Assembly: GCA_026692885.1 (NCBI GenBank)
Contig: JAPLNJ010000983.1
Coordinates: forward strand, 1-5,589
Reading direction: 5' to 3'
Origin: Planctomycetota bacterium
Lineage (GTDB): Bacteria > Planctomycetota > Planctomycetia > Pirellulales > Pirellulaceae
DNA length: 5,589 nucleotides
Every line of letters starts with the position of its first letter. The stretch's first letter is position 1. The notes below the pieces were generated by a model. It had not been told where the DNA came from, ran no database searches, and was given only the letters and a program-made list of their open reading frames with translations. A program made the translations under genes and the position numbers. Below are positions 1 to 5,198 of the stretch, one piece after another.

Positions 1-80
1 GGTCTTCCCGTAAGACGGCCCTCCGAGGCCGTCCACTGCGTCCCGCAGGTTGGTTTACCAGACGGCCTCGGAGGGCCGTC
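1..80. repeat. Cluster of nested hairpins (inverted repeat 14-33 / 61-80)
   Basis: Positions 14-33 and 61-80 are exact reverse complements of each other (20 bp). Each is also its own hairpin: gacggcc 14-20 pairs with ggccgtc 27-33, and gacggcc 61-67 pairs with ggccgtc 74-80. Smaller stems lie outside and between them: gtctt 2-6 with aagac 12-16, ctgc 37-40 with gcag 45-48, and tggt 51-54 with acca 57-60. The DNA can therefore fold either as one long hairpin or as several short ones. No protein is convincing here. The element runs directly into the 31-bp repeat at 80-110 and may begin upstream of the window. The pairing is seen directly; a REP- or MITE-like nature is inferred. Confidence 0.75.
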
Positions 81-110
81 CTACGGGTAAGTTATTTCCT
101 GCCGCTCGCC
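80..110 (+). repeat. 31-bp dispersed repeat, copy 1
   Basis: This 31-bp stretch, starting cctacgggtaag and ending tgccgctcgcc, is identical to 3151-3181, and 27 bp of it recur in inverted orientation at 3071-3097. In both direct copies a short GC-rich hairpin stands immediately 5' of it: 61-80 here and 3133-3150 in the other copy. The unit is thus a hairpin followed by a constant tail. No coding function is apparent. The identity over 3 kb in otherwise non-coding DNA points to a dispersed repeat family. Confidence 0.85.
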
Positions 111-140
111 TTGGAAAACCAACGAAGAGAGCGGCAGGAA
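96..140 (-). terminator. Hairpin downstream of the PhyH-family gene, possible terminator
   Basis: A perfect 12-bp stem pairs 96-107 (ttcctgccgctc) with 129-140 (gagcggcaggaa). The 21-nt loop itself contains ttgg 111-114 / ccaa 119-122. It starts 24 nt beyond the stop codon of the minus-strand oxygenase gene, the usual place for a terminator. Read on the minus strand there is no T-run after the stem (it continues ataactt), so classic intrinsic termination is not demonstrated. One arm lies inside the 31-bp repeat, so the hairpin may equally be part of the repeat element. Confidence 0.35.
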
Positions 141-163
141 GATCCTACGACAGGAATATCTTC

Positions 164-1054
164 TCAACCTGCGCCGATCGTTCGCGGATCGAACAAGAGC
201 GGGAAGAACTGACCGTCCATCGGATAACCTCGAGGGATCAGTGCCGTGCCGGCCAACAACGGTTCGTCGGCATCCGAACGTGTACCGTCCAGGAAAGCGT
301 TGATGACCGTCGCCCGCCGCGGTCGTTCGGTGTAGTTGGCGAACGAGCCGTGCACCATCAACGGATGATGGAACGTGCACTCACCCTGCTTCAATTCCAC
401 GGCTACGGGCGTGTTGAAAGCGACCCACTGGTCAGGAGTCAGCACGTTGCGAATCGACTCCATGTTTCCGGCCAGACCGGTGATCGGCAGCAAGTCCCAG
501 TTGTGGCTGCCCGGCACATAGTGGACGCAGCCGTTCTCGCGCGTGCTGGCGTCCAGTCCGATCCAGCAGGTGAGATGAGCCATCGGTTTGGTGCGAGTCC
601 AGTAGGAGTAGTCCTGATGCCACGCCACCACGCCGCCGTGACGAGCTGGCTTGCAGAACAGTTGGTCATGCCAGAACCGCACCACGCCGCCGAGCAACTG
701 ACTGGCCGGCACGCTAAACGCCGGATGCCACAGCAGATCGTGAAACCCGGGCGCAATCCGCCACGCGCCCAGCGCGTGAAACAGCACCGTGTTGGGACTG
801 GCGGATTCGTTCGTGTGGTACTCGTACCACAGTTCATGACCGGGATGCTGCGGCTCGAAGAAGGTGGCCAACTCGGCTCGCAGTTTTTCGACCTGCTCAT
901 CCGTCAGCACGCGAATCCCCGGCAGGTAGCCCTGTTCGCGATAGAACGTCACCTGCTGGTCTGATAAGCGGAACCGCTCCCACTCGTCACGGGACTTGGG
1001 CAATTCAAACAGATCACCGACCAACTGGTGTCGCGTGGAAAGATCGCTGGGCAC
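164..1054 (-). CDS. Phytanoyl-CoA dioxygenase (PhyH) family Fe(II)/2-oxoglutarate oxygenase
   Basis: The product is a 296-residue non-haem iron oxygenase. The family couples oxidation of a substrate to decarboxylation of 2-oxoglutarate. The iron-binding facial triad is visible as His146 and Asp148 (in AWHQDYSYW) and His235 (in MVHGSF). Arg246, 11 residues after the distal histidine, fits the 2-oxoglutarate-binding arginine; the human enzyme has the same spacing. The N-terminal segment [17 protein letters not shown] and the PGSH turn near residues 181-184 are also typical. I chose GTG at 1054 because a GGAG lies 8 nt upstream and the length then fits the family (about 250-300 residues). The frame stays open to an ATG at 1297, but that 81-residue extension is encoded by repeats and looks untranslated. 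There is no signal peptide with the GTG start, so it is probably cytoplasmic. It is divergent from the Gfo/Idh/MocA gene. The substrate is unknown: the family includes hydroxylases and halogenases, and nothing here narrows the choice. Confidence 0.9.
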   Translation of the reverse strand: MPSDLSTRHQLVGDLFELPKSRDEWERFRLSDQQVTFYREQGYLPGIRVLTDEQVEKLRAELATFFEPQHPGHELWYEYHTNESASPNTVLFHALGAWRIAPGFHDLLWHPAFSVPASQLLGGVVRFWHDQLFCKPARHGGVVAWHQDYSYWTRTKPMAHLTCWIGLDASTRENGCVHYVPGSHNWDLLPITGLAGNMESIRNVLTPDQWVAFNTPVAVELKQGECTFHHPLMVHGSFANYTERPRRATVINAFLDGTRSDADEPLLAGTALIPRGYPMDGQFFPLLFDPRTIGAG

Positions 1055-1062
1055 GGCAGCAA

Positions 1063-1066
1063 CTCC
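1063..1066 (-). promoter_or_regulatory. Ribosome binding site that sets the GTG start of the PhyH-family gene
   Basis: On the minus strand GGAG (within ccggag) lies 8 nt before GTG at 1054-1052. No ATG occurs in this frame between codon 1 of the longest open frame and the conserved domain, so this GTG with its ribosome binding site is the best-supported start. Confidence 0.65.
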
Positions 1067-1165
1067 GGAAAGCGGTTGAATATCGTTGGAACTCGATCTT
1101 CCGATTAACCCCGGACGGCCCGGGAAAAGCAAGCCCCCATCTCGCCGCAGCTCCAGCTCATGACC

Positions 1166-1202
1166 GGGCGAGGATTGGGAGGGCGAGGATTGGGAGGGCG
1201 AG
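1166..1202. repeat. 15-bp tandem repeat, about 2.5 units
   Basis: The unit gggcgaggattggga occurs at 1166-1180 and again at 1181-1195 without change, followed by a partial unit gggcgag at 1196-1202. Because 15 is a multiple of three, it keeps an open frame on the minus strand that reads as repeated SSPSQ, which makes a false N-terminal extension of the oxygenase look plausible. Confidence 0.9.
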
Positions 1203-1440
1203 GCTCCTGCCGAGCCGTAGCGGGCGGCCTTGATCGTAAGGTTGGCAACTGCTGGCTGAAGGGTGGCTGGGGCAGAACGTAGCGATGCCCCAGCCATCGG
1301 GGACTGGGGCTTCGCTTAGGCTTAGCCACCAGCCACTCCGACCCTTGACAGCGCTGACGGCAATTGGCGACTTTACGATCAAGGTCGCCGCGGGCCGTGC
1401 CTGGCGGCTCGCGGCTCCGCGGGAGCGTCGCCATCCCAAT
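1174..1440. repeat. Large imperfect inverted-repeat element, MITE-like
   Basis: The left arm (about 1174-1263) matches the reverse complement of the right arm (about 1325-1440) in blocks. ccttgatcgtaa at 1228-1239 pairs perfectly with 1373-1384. The adjoining 1240-1252 pairs with 1360-1372 at 9 of 13 positions. The outer attggga at 1174-1180 or 1189-1195 pairs with tcccaat at 1434-1440. The centre carries a perfect 10-bp stem, tggctggggc 1264-1273 with gccccagcca 1287-1296. Arms of unequal length show it has decayed. No transposase is present. It resembles a non-autonomous element or a large structured repeat; whether it is multicopy cannot be seen from this window. Confidence 0.65.
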
Positions 1441-1590
1441 TCCCGCCGGTGTCTGCTTGGCACGGGGCTGCTTTGATTGCGGCCGGTGGTGCGTTCCGGT
1501 AGACTCACACGCGTTGAGACATCCCGCACCGCGCGACCCGATCCCCACCGCGGGGCCAGCCGTGGTCGCGCAGCGCCTCTTACCTCGCAG

Positions 1591-1596
1591 AAGGAG
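1591..1596 (+). promoter_or_regulatory. Ribosome binding site of the Gfo/Idh/MocA gene
   Basis: AAGGAG lies 6 nt before ATG at 1603. It decides the start: the frame is open further upstream to 1477, but only the ATG at 1603 puts the Tat motif near the N-terminus, where it belongs. Confidence 0.85.
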
Positions 1597-1602
1597 TCCG
1601 CC

Positions 1603-2961
1603 ATGAACGACCTGTCTTCCCCCAGTTCGTCCAGCTCGCCGTCGCGTCGTGAGTTTCTGAAGTTTTCGGGAGGCGTGATGGCCGCTTCGGCGCTGGCCGG
1701 CGTCGTGGTGCCGCGCGTGCATGCGGCGGAGAACCCACCGATCAAGCTGGCCCTGGTCGGTTGCGGTCCGCGCGGCACCGGCGCGGTGGCCGACGCTTTT
1801 TCGACCACCGGCGGCCCGCTGCAGTTGTATGCCATGGCCGATCTGTTCGAGAACCGTATTCAATCTGCCTACAACAATTTGTTTCGGGTGCATCCGGACA
1901 AAGTCGCGGTGACGCCCGAACGTCGCTTCCTGGGCTTCGATGCCTACAAGCAAGCCATCGACTGCTTGGGACCTGGCGACGTCGTGCTGCTCACGACCTT
2001 TGCCGCCTTCCGCCCGACGCATTTCGAATACGCGGTGCAGAAGGGCGTCAACGTGTTCATGGAGAAATCGTTCGCCACCGACTCGCCGGGCGTTCGCCGT
2101 CTGCTGAAAGCCGCCGAGGAATCCGAGAAGAAGGGCCTCAAGGTCGGTGCGGGGTTCATGTGGCGGCACTCCCAGGCACGTCAGCAAGTGATCCAGCGGA
2201 TCCACGACGGAGCGATCGGCGATGTCAATTCGCTCCGCATCTACCGCGTGCACGGACCGGTCCACACGCCACCTCGGCCCAAAGACGTCAGCGAACTGGT
2301 CTTCCAAATCCAGCATCCGTTCTGCTTCAACTGGACGACTTCGGGCTTCTTTATCGACTGGCACTGCCACAACGTGGACGTCGCGTGCTGGGCCAAGAAC
2401 GCCTGGCCCGTTTCCGCTCAGGGCTTCGGCGGCCGTTGCTATCCGCAGGCCGGCAATCTGTTCGACCATTACACGGTCGAATACACGTTTGCCGACGGCG
2501 CGAAGTTGTTCGCGTTCTCGCGGCACATGGCCGGCTGCTGGGAAACCTACTCCGATTTCGCCCACGGCAGCAAGGGCTCCGCGGTCATCATGACGAACCT
2601 TTCCCAGCCCAGTCCGCGGATCTACAAGAGCCAGCAGATGGTCGACGCCGAGACCGTCTGGAAGTTTGATGGTGCCGATCCGAACCCTTACCATCGGGAA
2701 TGGCAAGTCCTGCTGGACGCGGTCCGCGAAAACAAGCCTCACAATGAGGCCCGGCGCGCGGCGGAAGCCGATCTGGCGGCCATTATGGGCCGCATGGCCA
2801 CGCATACCGGGGCCTACATCACTTGGGAACAGGCGCTCAAGTCGGACTTCCAGTACGTCGCGGATATCGATCACCTGACGTTGGACAGCCCCGCCCCCCT
2901 CCAGGCCGGCCCGGACGGGATCTATCCCTGCCCGCAACCGGGCGTGACCAAAGAAGTCTAA
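1603..2961 (+). CDS. Tat-exported Gfo/Idh/MocA family oxidoreductase
   Basis: The product is a 452-residue NAD(P)-dependent oxidoreductase of the glucose-fructose oxidoreductase / inositol dehydrogenase / MocA family, whose members act mostly on sugars and cyclitols. The N-terminus is a twin-arginine signal: Ser-rich n-region, SRREFLK at 14-20, hydrophobic stretch 21-37, and likely cleavage near VHAAE (39-43). Export folded with its cofactor is therefore expected. The Rossmann glycines are in VGCGPRGTG (G53, G55, G58). The family EKP motif appears as EKS, with Lys155 as the candidate catalytic lysine. FIDWHCHNVD (250-259) gives Asp252 and His256 in the usual catalytic positions. C-terminal EWQVLLDAVRENKP is typical of planctomycete members, which come in many paralogues per genome. 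The substrate cannot be told. It is divergent from the oxygenase gene and is followed by a repeat element, so it is probably transcribed alone. Confidence 0.95.
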   Translation: MNDLSSPSSSSSPSRREFLKFSGGVMAASALAGVVVPRVHAAENPPIKLALVGCGPRGTGAVADAFSTTGGPLQLYAMADLFENRIQSAYNNLFRVHPDKVAVTPERRFLGFDAYKQAIDCLGPGDVVLLTTFAAFRPTHFEYAVQKGVNVFMEKSFATDSPGVRRLLKAAEESEKKGLKVGAGFMWRHSQARQQVIQRIHDGAIGDVNSLRIYRVHGPVHTPPRPKDVSELVFQIQHPFCFNWTTSGFFIDWHCHNVDVACWAKNAWPVSAQGFGGRCYPQAGNLFDHYTVEYTFADGAKLFAFSRHMAGCWETYSDFAHGSKGSAVIMTNLSQPSPRIYKSQQMVDAETVWKFDGADPNPYHREWQVLLDAVRENKPHNEARRAAEADLAAIMGRMATHTGAYITWEQALKSDFQYVADIDHLTLDSPAPLQAGPDGIYPCPQPGVTKEV

Positions 2962-3070
2962 TGTTCATCAGCACGCTGTTGGCGATTCTGACCCAACAGG
3001 TCTGTCGGAACGACTTCGCAGCTCCTGTGTTACGAAAACTCGCCGGGCACCGACGAGACAGGAGCGACAA

Positions 3071-3181
3071 GGCGAGCGGCAGGAAATAACTTACCCGACT
3101 TAATGTAGGATGGTCTTCCAAGACCGTCCTGATCGGCCTGGAAAGGCCGACCTACGGGTAAGTTATTTCCTGCCGCTCGCC
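3071..3181. repeat. 111-bp inverted-repeat element with 27-bp perfect arms and two internal hairpins
   Basis: The left arm 3071-3097 and right arm 3155-3181 are perfect 27-bp reverse complements. Between them, aggatggtctt 3107-3117 pairs with 3120-3130 (one G-T mismatch), and tcggcct 3133-3139 pairs with aggccga 3144-3150 around a 4-nt loop. The whole could fold as a long stem topped by two hairpins, a cruciform-like shape. The right arm is copy 2 of the 31-bp repeat found at 80-110. It lies 109 bp after the oxidoreductase stop and could limit read-through, although no T-run follows. No transposase is seen nearby. Confidence 0.85.
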
Positions 3182-3224
3182 CAAGGCGTCGCATGTCCCC
3201 AAACAAGAACTTGACCCTTGAATG

Positions 3225-3251
3225 TTGTAACTCTAAGCGGGATGGTACAAT
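3225..3251 (+). promoter_or_regulatory. Possible sigma-70-type promoter for the toxin-antitoxin remnant
   Basis: TACAAT at 3246-3251 is a good -10 match. TTGTAA at 3225-3230, 15 bp upstream, is a fair but closely spaced -35. TTGACC at 3211-3216 is a better -35 sequence but too far away. Initiation near 3258 would leave a leader of about 70 nt before the ATG at 3331. Confidence 0.35.
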
Positions 3252-3316
3252 GCGCCGAGTGGCCGGGCAAAATCGGCCGGGATAATTAGTATCGTTCGGC
3301 CCGGTAGTCAATGTCT

Positions 3317-3322
3317 GGGAGG
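3317..3322 (+). promoter_or_regulatory. Ribosome binding site of the antitoxin-like gene
   Basis: GGGAGG lies 8 nt before ATG 3331. The other nearby ATG at 3311 is out of frame and upstream of this site, so 3331 is the start. Confidence 0.7.
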
Positions 3323-3330
3323 AAGAAGGT

Positions 3331-3561
3331 ATGTCAATCGAAACCATCTCTATTGCCGTCGACGCCGACGCAGCTCAAACCTTTTGCAGGGCGTGCCCCG
3401 AAGAACGTCGGAAGCTCGAACTTCTCCTTCGCCTGCGTTTGCGTGAACTGACCTTGGGGCGAGTGCGTCCGCTACAGCAAATCATGGACGATATCGGGGC
3501 GGAGGCTGAGGCCAAAGGGCTGACGCCGGAGATATTGGAGTCGATGCTGCGTGAAGAGTGA
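3331..3561 (+). CDS. Small antitoxin-like protein paired with a PIN toxin
   Basis: The product has 76 residues, is highly charged and is probably cytoplasmic. It starts with a short strand-like segment, TISIAVDADAA (5-15). This is followed by a helical stretch PEERRKLELLLRLRLREL (23-40), the RPLQQIMDDIGAEAEAKGLT section (45-64), and a C-terminal PEILESMLREE. This architecture, especially a xPLxxxMDxIxxxAxxxGLTPEILExLL tail, is what I recall for small antitoxins found directly before PIN-family toxins in cyanobacteria and planctomycetes. The gene has a good ribosome binding site and overlaps the next frame by 11 bp, the usual antitoxin-toxin arrangement. Such antitoxins bind and neutralise their toxin and often repress the operon; that is family knowledge, not visible here. 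The frame looks intact although its partner is broken. The family assignment rests on pattern and context only. Confidence 0.75.
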   Translation: MSIETISIAVDADAAQTFCRACPEERRKLELLLRLRLRELTLGRVRPLQQIMDDIGAEAEAKGLTPEILESMLREE

Positions 3562-3847
3562 TTTGCGGATTGTCATTGACACGGGCGTGGTGGTCAGCGC
3601 CGTATTGTTACCAGGATCGGTGCCGCGGCAGGCATTCGACTTGGCTGGCTCGCAGGGACGACTGCTCGTGTCGGTCGCGACGGCCGCCGAACTGGACGAA
3701 GTGCTCCGTCGCCAGAAACTCGACAAGTATGTGTCGGAAGCCCGACGCTTGGAGTTCCTCGCGGCATTCCGAGGACGACCGGTTGCGCCCGTTCGGAACG
3801 CAGCCAGCAACAGGACATCCCTTCCGAGCACCCTCTCCCGGCCCTGA
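3551..3847 (+). pseudogene. Truncated PIN-domain toxin (COG1569-like putative toxin)
   Basis: The frame starts at GTG 3551 inside the antitoxin-like gene; GGAG at 3537-3540 is 10 nt upstream. Residues 1 to about 73 read as a PIN-domain nuclease: IVIDTGVVVSAVLLPGSVPRQ (7-27) with the first catalytic acid Asp10, and ATAAELDEVL (43-52) with Glu47. The homology-like sequence then stops, and the last 25 residues, up to the stop at 3845-3847, are Arg/Pro/Ser-rich and unlike the family. The product would be 98 residues instead of about 135-145. It lacks the two later acidic residues (normally in RDPKDD and TGD motifs), so it should not cleave RNA. The missing part does not reappear in the other frames, so this looks like a deletion rather than a simple frameshift. 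The usual IDTN reads IDTG. A very divergent short toxin is possible but less likely. Confidence 0.8.
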
Positions 3848-3868
3848 GAGGCCGACCTCTCCCAGAGG
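3839..3868. terminator. Two short hairpins between convergent genes
   Basis: cggcc 3839-3843 pairs with ggccg 3850-3854 around ctgaga, and cctct 3856-3860 pairs with agagg 3864-3868 around ccc. They lie between the end of the toxin remnant and the end of the convergent beta-propeller gene (stop at 3909-3911), where a two-way terminator would be expected. The stems are only 5 bp and no T-run follows, so support is weak. Confidence 0.3.
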
Positions 3869-3908
3869 AAGATGTGACATGACCAGACGCTCGACGAGCA
3901 GGGCGCCG

Positions 3909-5198
3909 TTACCGCGGGCCGCCCAACGAGAAGAGGTGAGCACTGGTCCGCAGGTACATCACCCCGCCAGCCACCGCGGGTGTGGCATAGCTCGGTTCAC
4001 CGAGCGAGATTCGGTGGCAGACCTCGAACACGTCTCCCGCCGCCAGAACGACGACCTCGCCCTGCTTCGACACGTTGTACAGGTAGCCATCGACCCAGAC
4101 GGGCGACGCATAAAACTCTCCCTCGACCCGCTCTCGCCAGACGATTTCACCGGTAGCCACTCGTAGACACGACACCACGCCGTCATCGCACCAGAGAAAC
4201 AGCCGCCCGTCTTTGACCAACGGCGTGGGCACCATGGGGATGGCCTTGGTTATCGCGTAGGCTAGCGTGGGCACGGTCCCCTGACCGGACGAACCCGGTC
4301 GGACTGCGATGCAGCGAGTTCCGCGAATCCCCGCCCCGTGGCCCGCGATCACCAGGCCCGGCGCCACGACCGGCGAAATCACGGCCCGATCTGAGAAAGG
4401 CTGCCCGAATTCCCAGGTGATCTTCCCCGTGGCCGGGTCGACTGCCAGCATGCCGTGGGCGGTGCTGGAGAAGATTAACTCCGGGCGGCCACCTTCGGCC
4501 TGGTACACGCAGGGCGTCGAGTAGCCAGCCAGGAACGTCTTGGTTTCCGTCTGCCAACGGGTCTCGCCACTCTTCCGATCGACGGCCACCACGAAGCTCC
4601 GGCCAGCCGGATTGGGACCATTCGGCTTGCGGCCCGGGCTCCGTTCCATATCCTCCTGGTCATTGGCCAGCACGACTAGGTCCTGGACCAGGATCGGTGA
4701 GGAGCCGCTGCCTTGAAGTGAAACCAGGGGGCCCAAGTTGCGGCGCCAGAGTTCGTGGCCCTGAAGATCCAACGCCAGCAACATGACCGCTGCGGGGGTG
4801 GTCCAGGTGATCACCGCGCCGTCCGCATCCACAGCCGGCGTAGCTGCCGCGTAGGAGTTGTCTCGGTGCTGGCCGTAGGTTGTCGAGGGTTCCTCGTGCT
4901 TCCAAAGCGTCCGGCCCGTCGCTGCGTCCACGCAGAGCAAGGTACGAAGGGCTGTGGTCGGGTCACCACAGGCGACGAAGATCCGCTTGTCCCAAACCAC
5001 CGGCGAGGAGTGGCCGGGGCCGGGCAGGCCGATTTTCCAGTTGTAGTCCTTCTCCGTCCACCGGACGGGAACGGTCTTGGCATTGCTGATGCCACTGCCA
5101 TTCGGACCGCGAAAGCGATTCCAAGACGCCTCGTCGGCGGGTGCGGGCAAGCTGGCCAGAAGACTGACAGCGACGACGGACAAAATGCAGCGGATCAT
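3909..5198 (-). CDS. Secreted PQQ-binding-like beta-propeller repeat protein
   Basis: The product has 429 residues. A Sec signal peptide is clear: MIRC, hydrophobic core 5-17, and probable cleavage after LPAPA (17-21). RFRGPNGSG at 28-36, right after the signal, is characteristic of planctomycete PQQ-repeat proteins. The rest is a run of PQQ-like blades, each with the A-D-x-x-T/S-G-x-x-x-W closing motif: VDAATGRTLW (90-99), LALDLQGHELW (141-151), AVDRKSGETRW (205-215), AVDPATGKITW (252-262) and LRVATGEIVW (345-354). Weaker blades follow to the C-terminus. The fold is that of quinoprotein dehydrogenases and BamB, but no catalytic apparatus is obvious, so a binding or scaffold role in the periplasm or at the envelope is likelier than dehydrogenase activity. 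I took ATG 5198 as the start because the signal peptide begins there; the frame is open to 5345. The ribosome binding site is weak (AGGTG about 11 nt upstream). It has no co-directional neighbour here. Confidence 0.92.
   Translation of the reverse strand: MIRCILSVVAVSLLASLPAPADEASWNRFRGPNGSGISNAKTVPVRWTEKDYNWKIGLPGPGHSSPVVWDKRIFVACGDPTTALRTLLCVDAATGRTLWKHEEPSTTYGQHRDNSYAAATPAVDADGAVITWTTPAAVMLLALDLQGHELWRRNLGPLVSLQGSGSSPILVQDLVVLANDQEDMERSPGRKPNGPNPAGRSFVVAVDRKSGETRWQTETKTFLAGYSTPCVYQAEGGRPELIFSSTAHGMLAVDPATGKITWEFGQPFSDRAVISPVVAPGLVIAGHGAGIRGTRCIAVRPGSSGQGTVPTLAYAITKAIPMVPTPLVKDGRLFLWCDDGVVSCLRVATGEIVWRERVEGEFYASPVWVDGYLYNVSKQGEVVVLAAGDVFEVCHRISLGEPSYATPAVAGGVMYLRTSAHLFSLGGPR

Larger units (their letters stand above)
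1055..1602. other. Divergent intergenic region between PhyH-family and Gfo/Idh/MocA genes
   Basis: This 548-bp gap should hold promoters for both divergent genes. Most of it is a tandem repeat (1166-1202) and an imperfect inverted-repeat element (about 1174-1440). Open frames cross it on both strands, but their translations are rich in Arg, Pro, Ser and Gly and follow the repeats, with no domain. A stretch reading ttgaca at 1345-1350 lies inside the repeat without a good -10 partner. I could not fix a promoter for either gene. Confidence 0.6.
2962..3330. other. Intergenic region between the Gfo/Idh/MocA gene and the antitoxin-like gene
   Basis: This 369-bp gap has no supported gene. It contains the inverted-repeat element 3071-3181, then about 150 bp that should carry the promoter and leader of the antitoxin-like gene. 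A 42-codon frame starts at the TAATG overlap with the oxidoreductase stop (2961-3089), but it ends inside the repeat and has no domain or clear ribosome binding site of its own. Confidence 0.6.

Noticed and set aside
1..140. CRISPR array suggested by repeated hairpin sequences
   Set aside because: The repeats are inverted relative to each other, with no regular spacer pattern and no cas genes in the window.
50..964. Long plus-strand open frame (304 codons) opposite the PhyH-family gene
   Set aside because: It begins inside the hairpin cluster and is antisense to a gene whose iron- and 2-oxoglutarate-binding residues are all present.
1345..1350. Exact TTGACA as a -35 box for the oxidoreductase gene
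   Set aside because: No acceptable -10 follows at 16-18 bp (position 1368 onward reads cgactt), and it lies inside the inverted-repeat element.
1105..2937. Very long minus-strand open frame (610 codons) opposite the oxidoreductase
   Set aside because: It is antisense to a gene with clear Tat, Rossmann and catalytic motifs. The translation shows no domain and reflects high GC at third codon positions.
2961..3089. 42-codon frame starting at a TAATG overlap with the oxidoreductase stop, with a hydrophobic beginning
   Set aside because: It runs into the inverted-repeat arm and takes its stop from it, has no recognisable domain and no clear ribosome binding site. The overlap could be chance.
3071..3181. 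tRNA-like or riboswitch fold because of stem plus two hairpins
   Set aside because: No tRNA consensus arms, no CCA-adjacent acceptor, and no conserved riboswitch core that I recognise. The perfect DNA palindrome fits a repeat element better.
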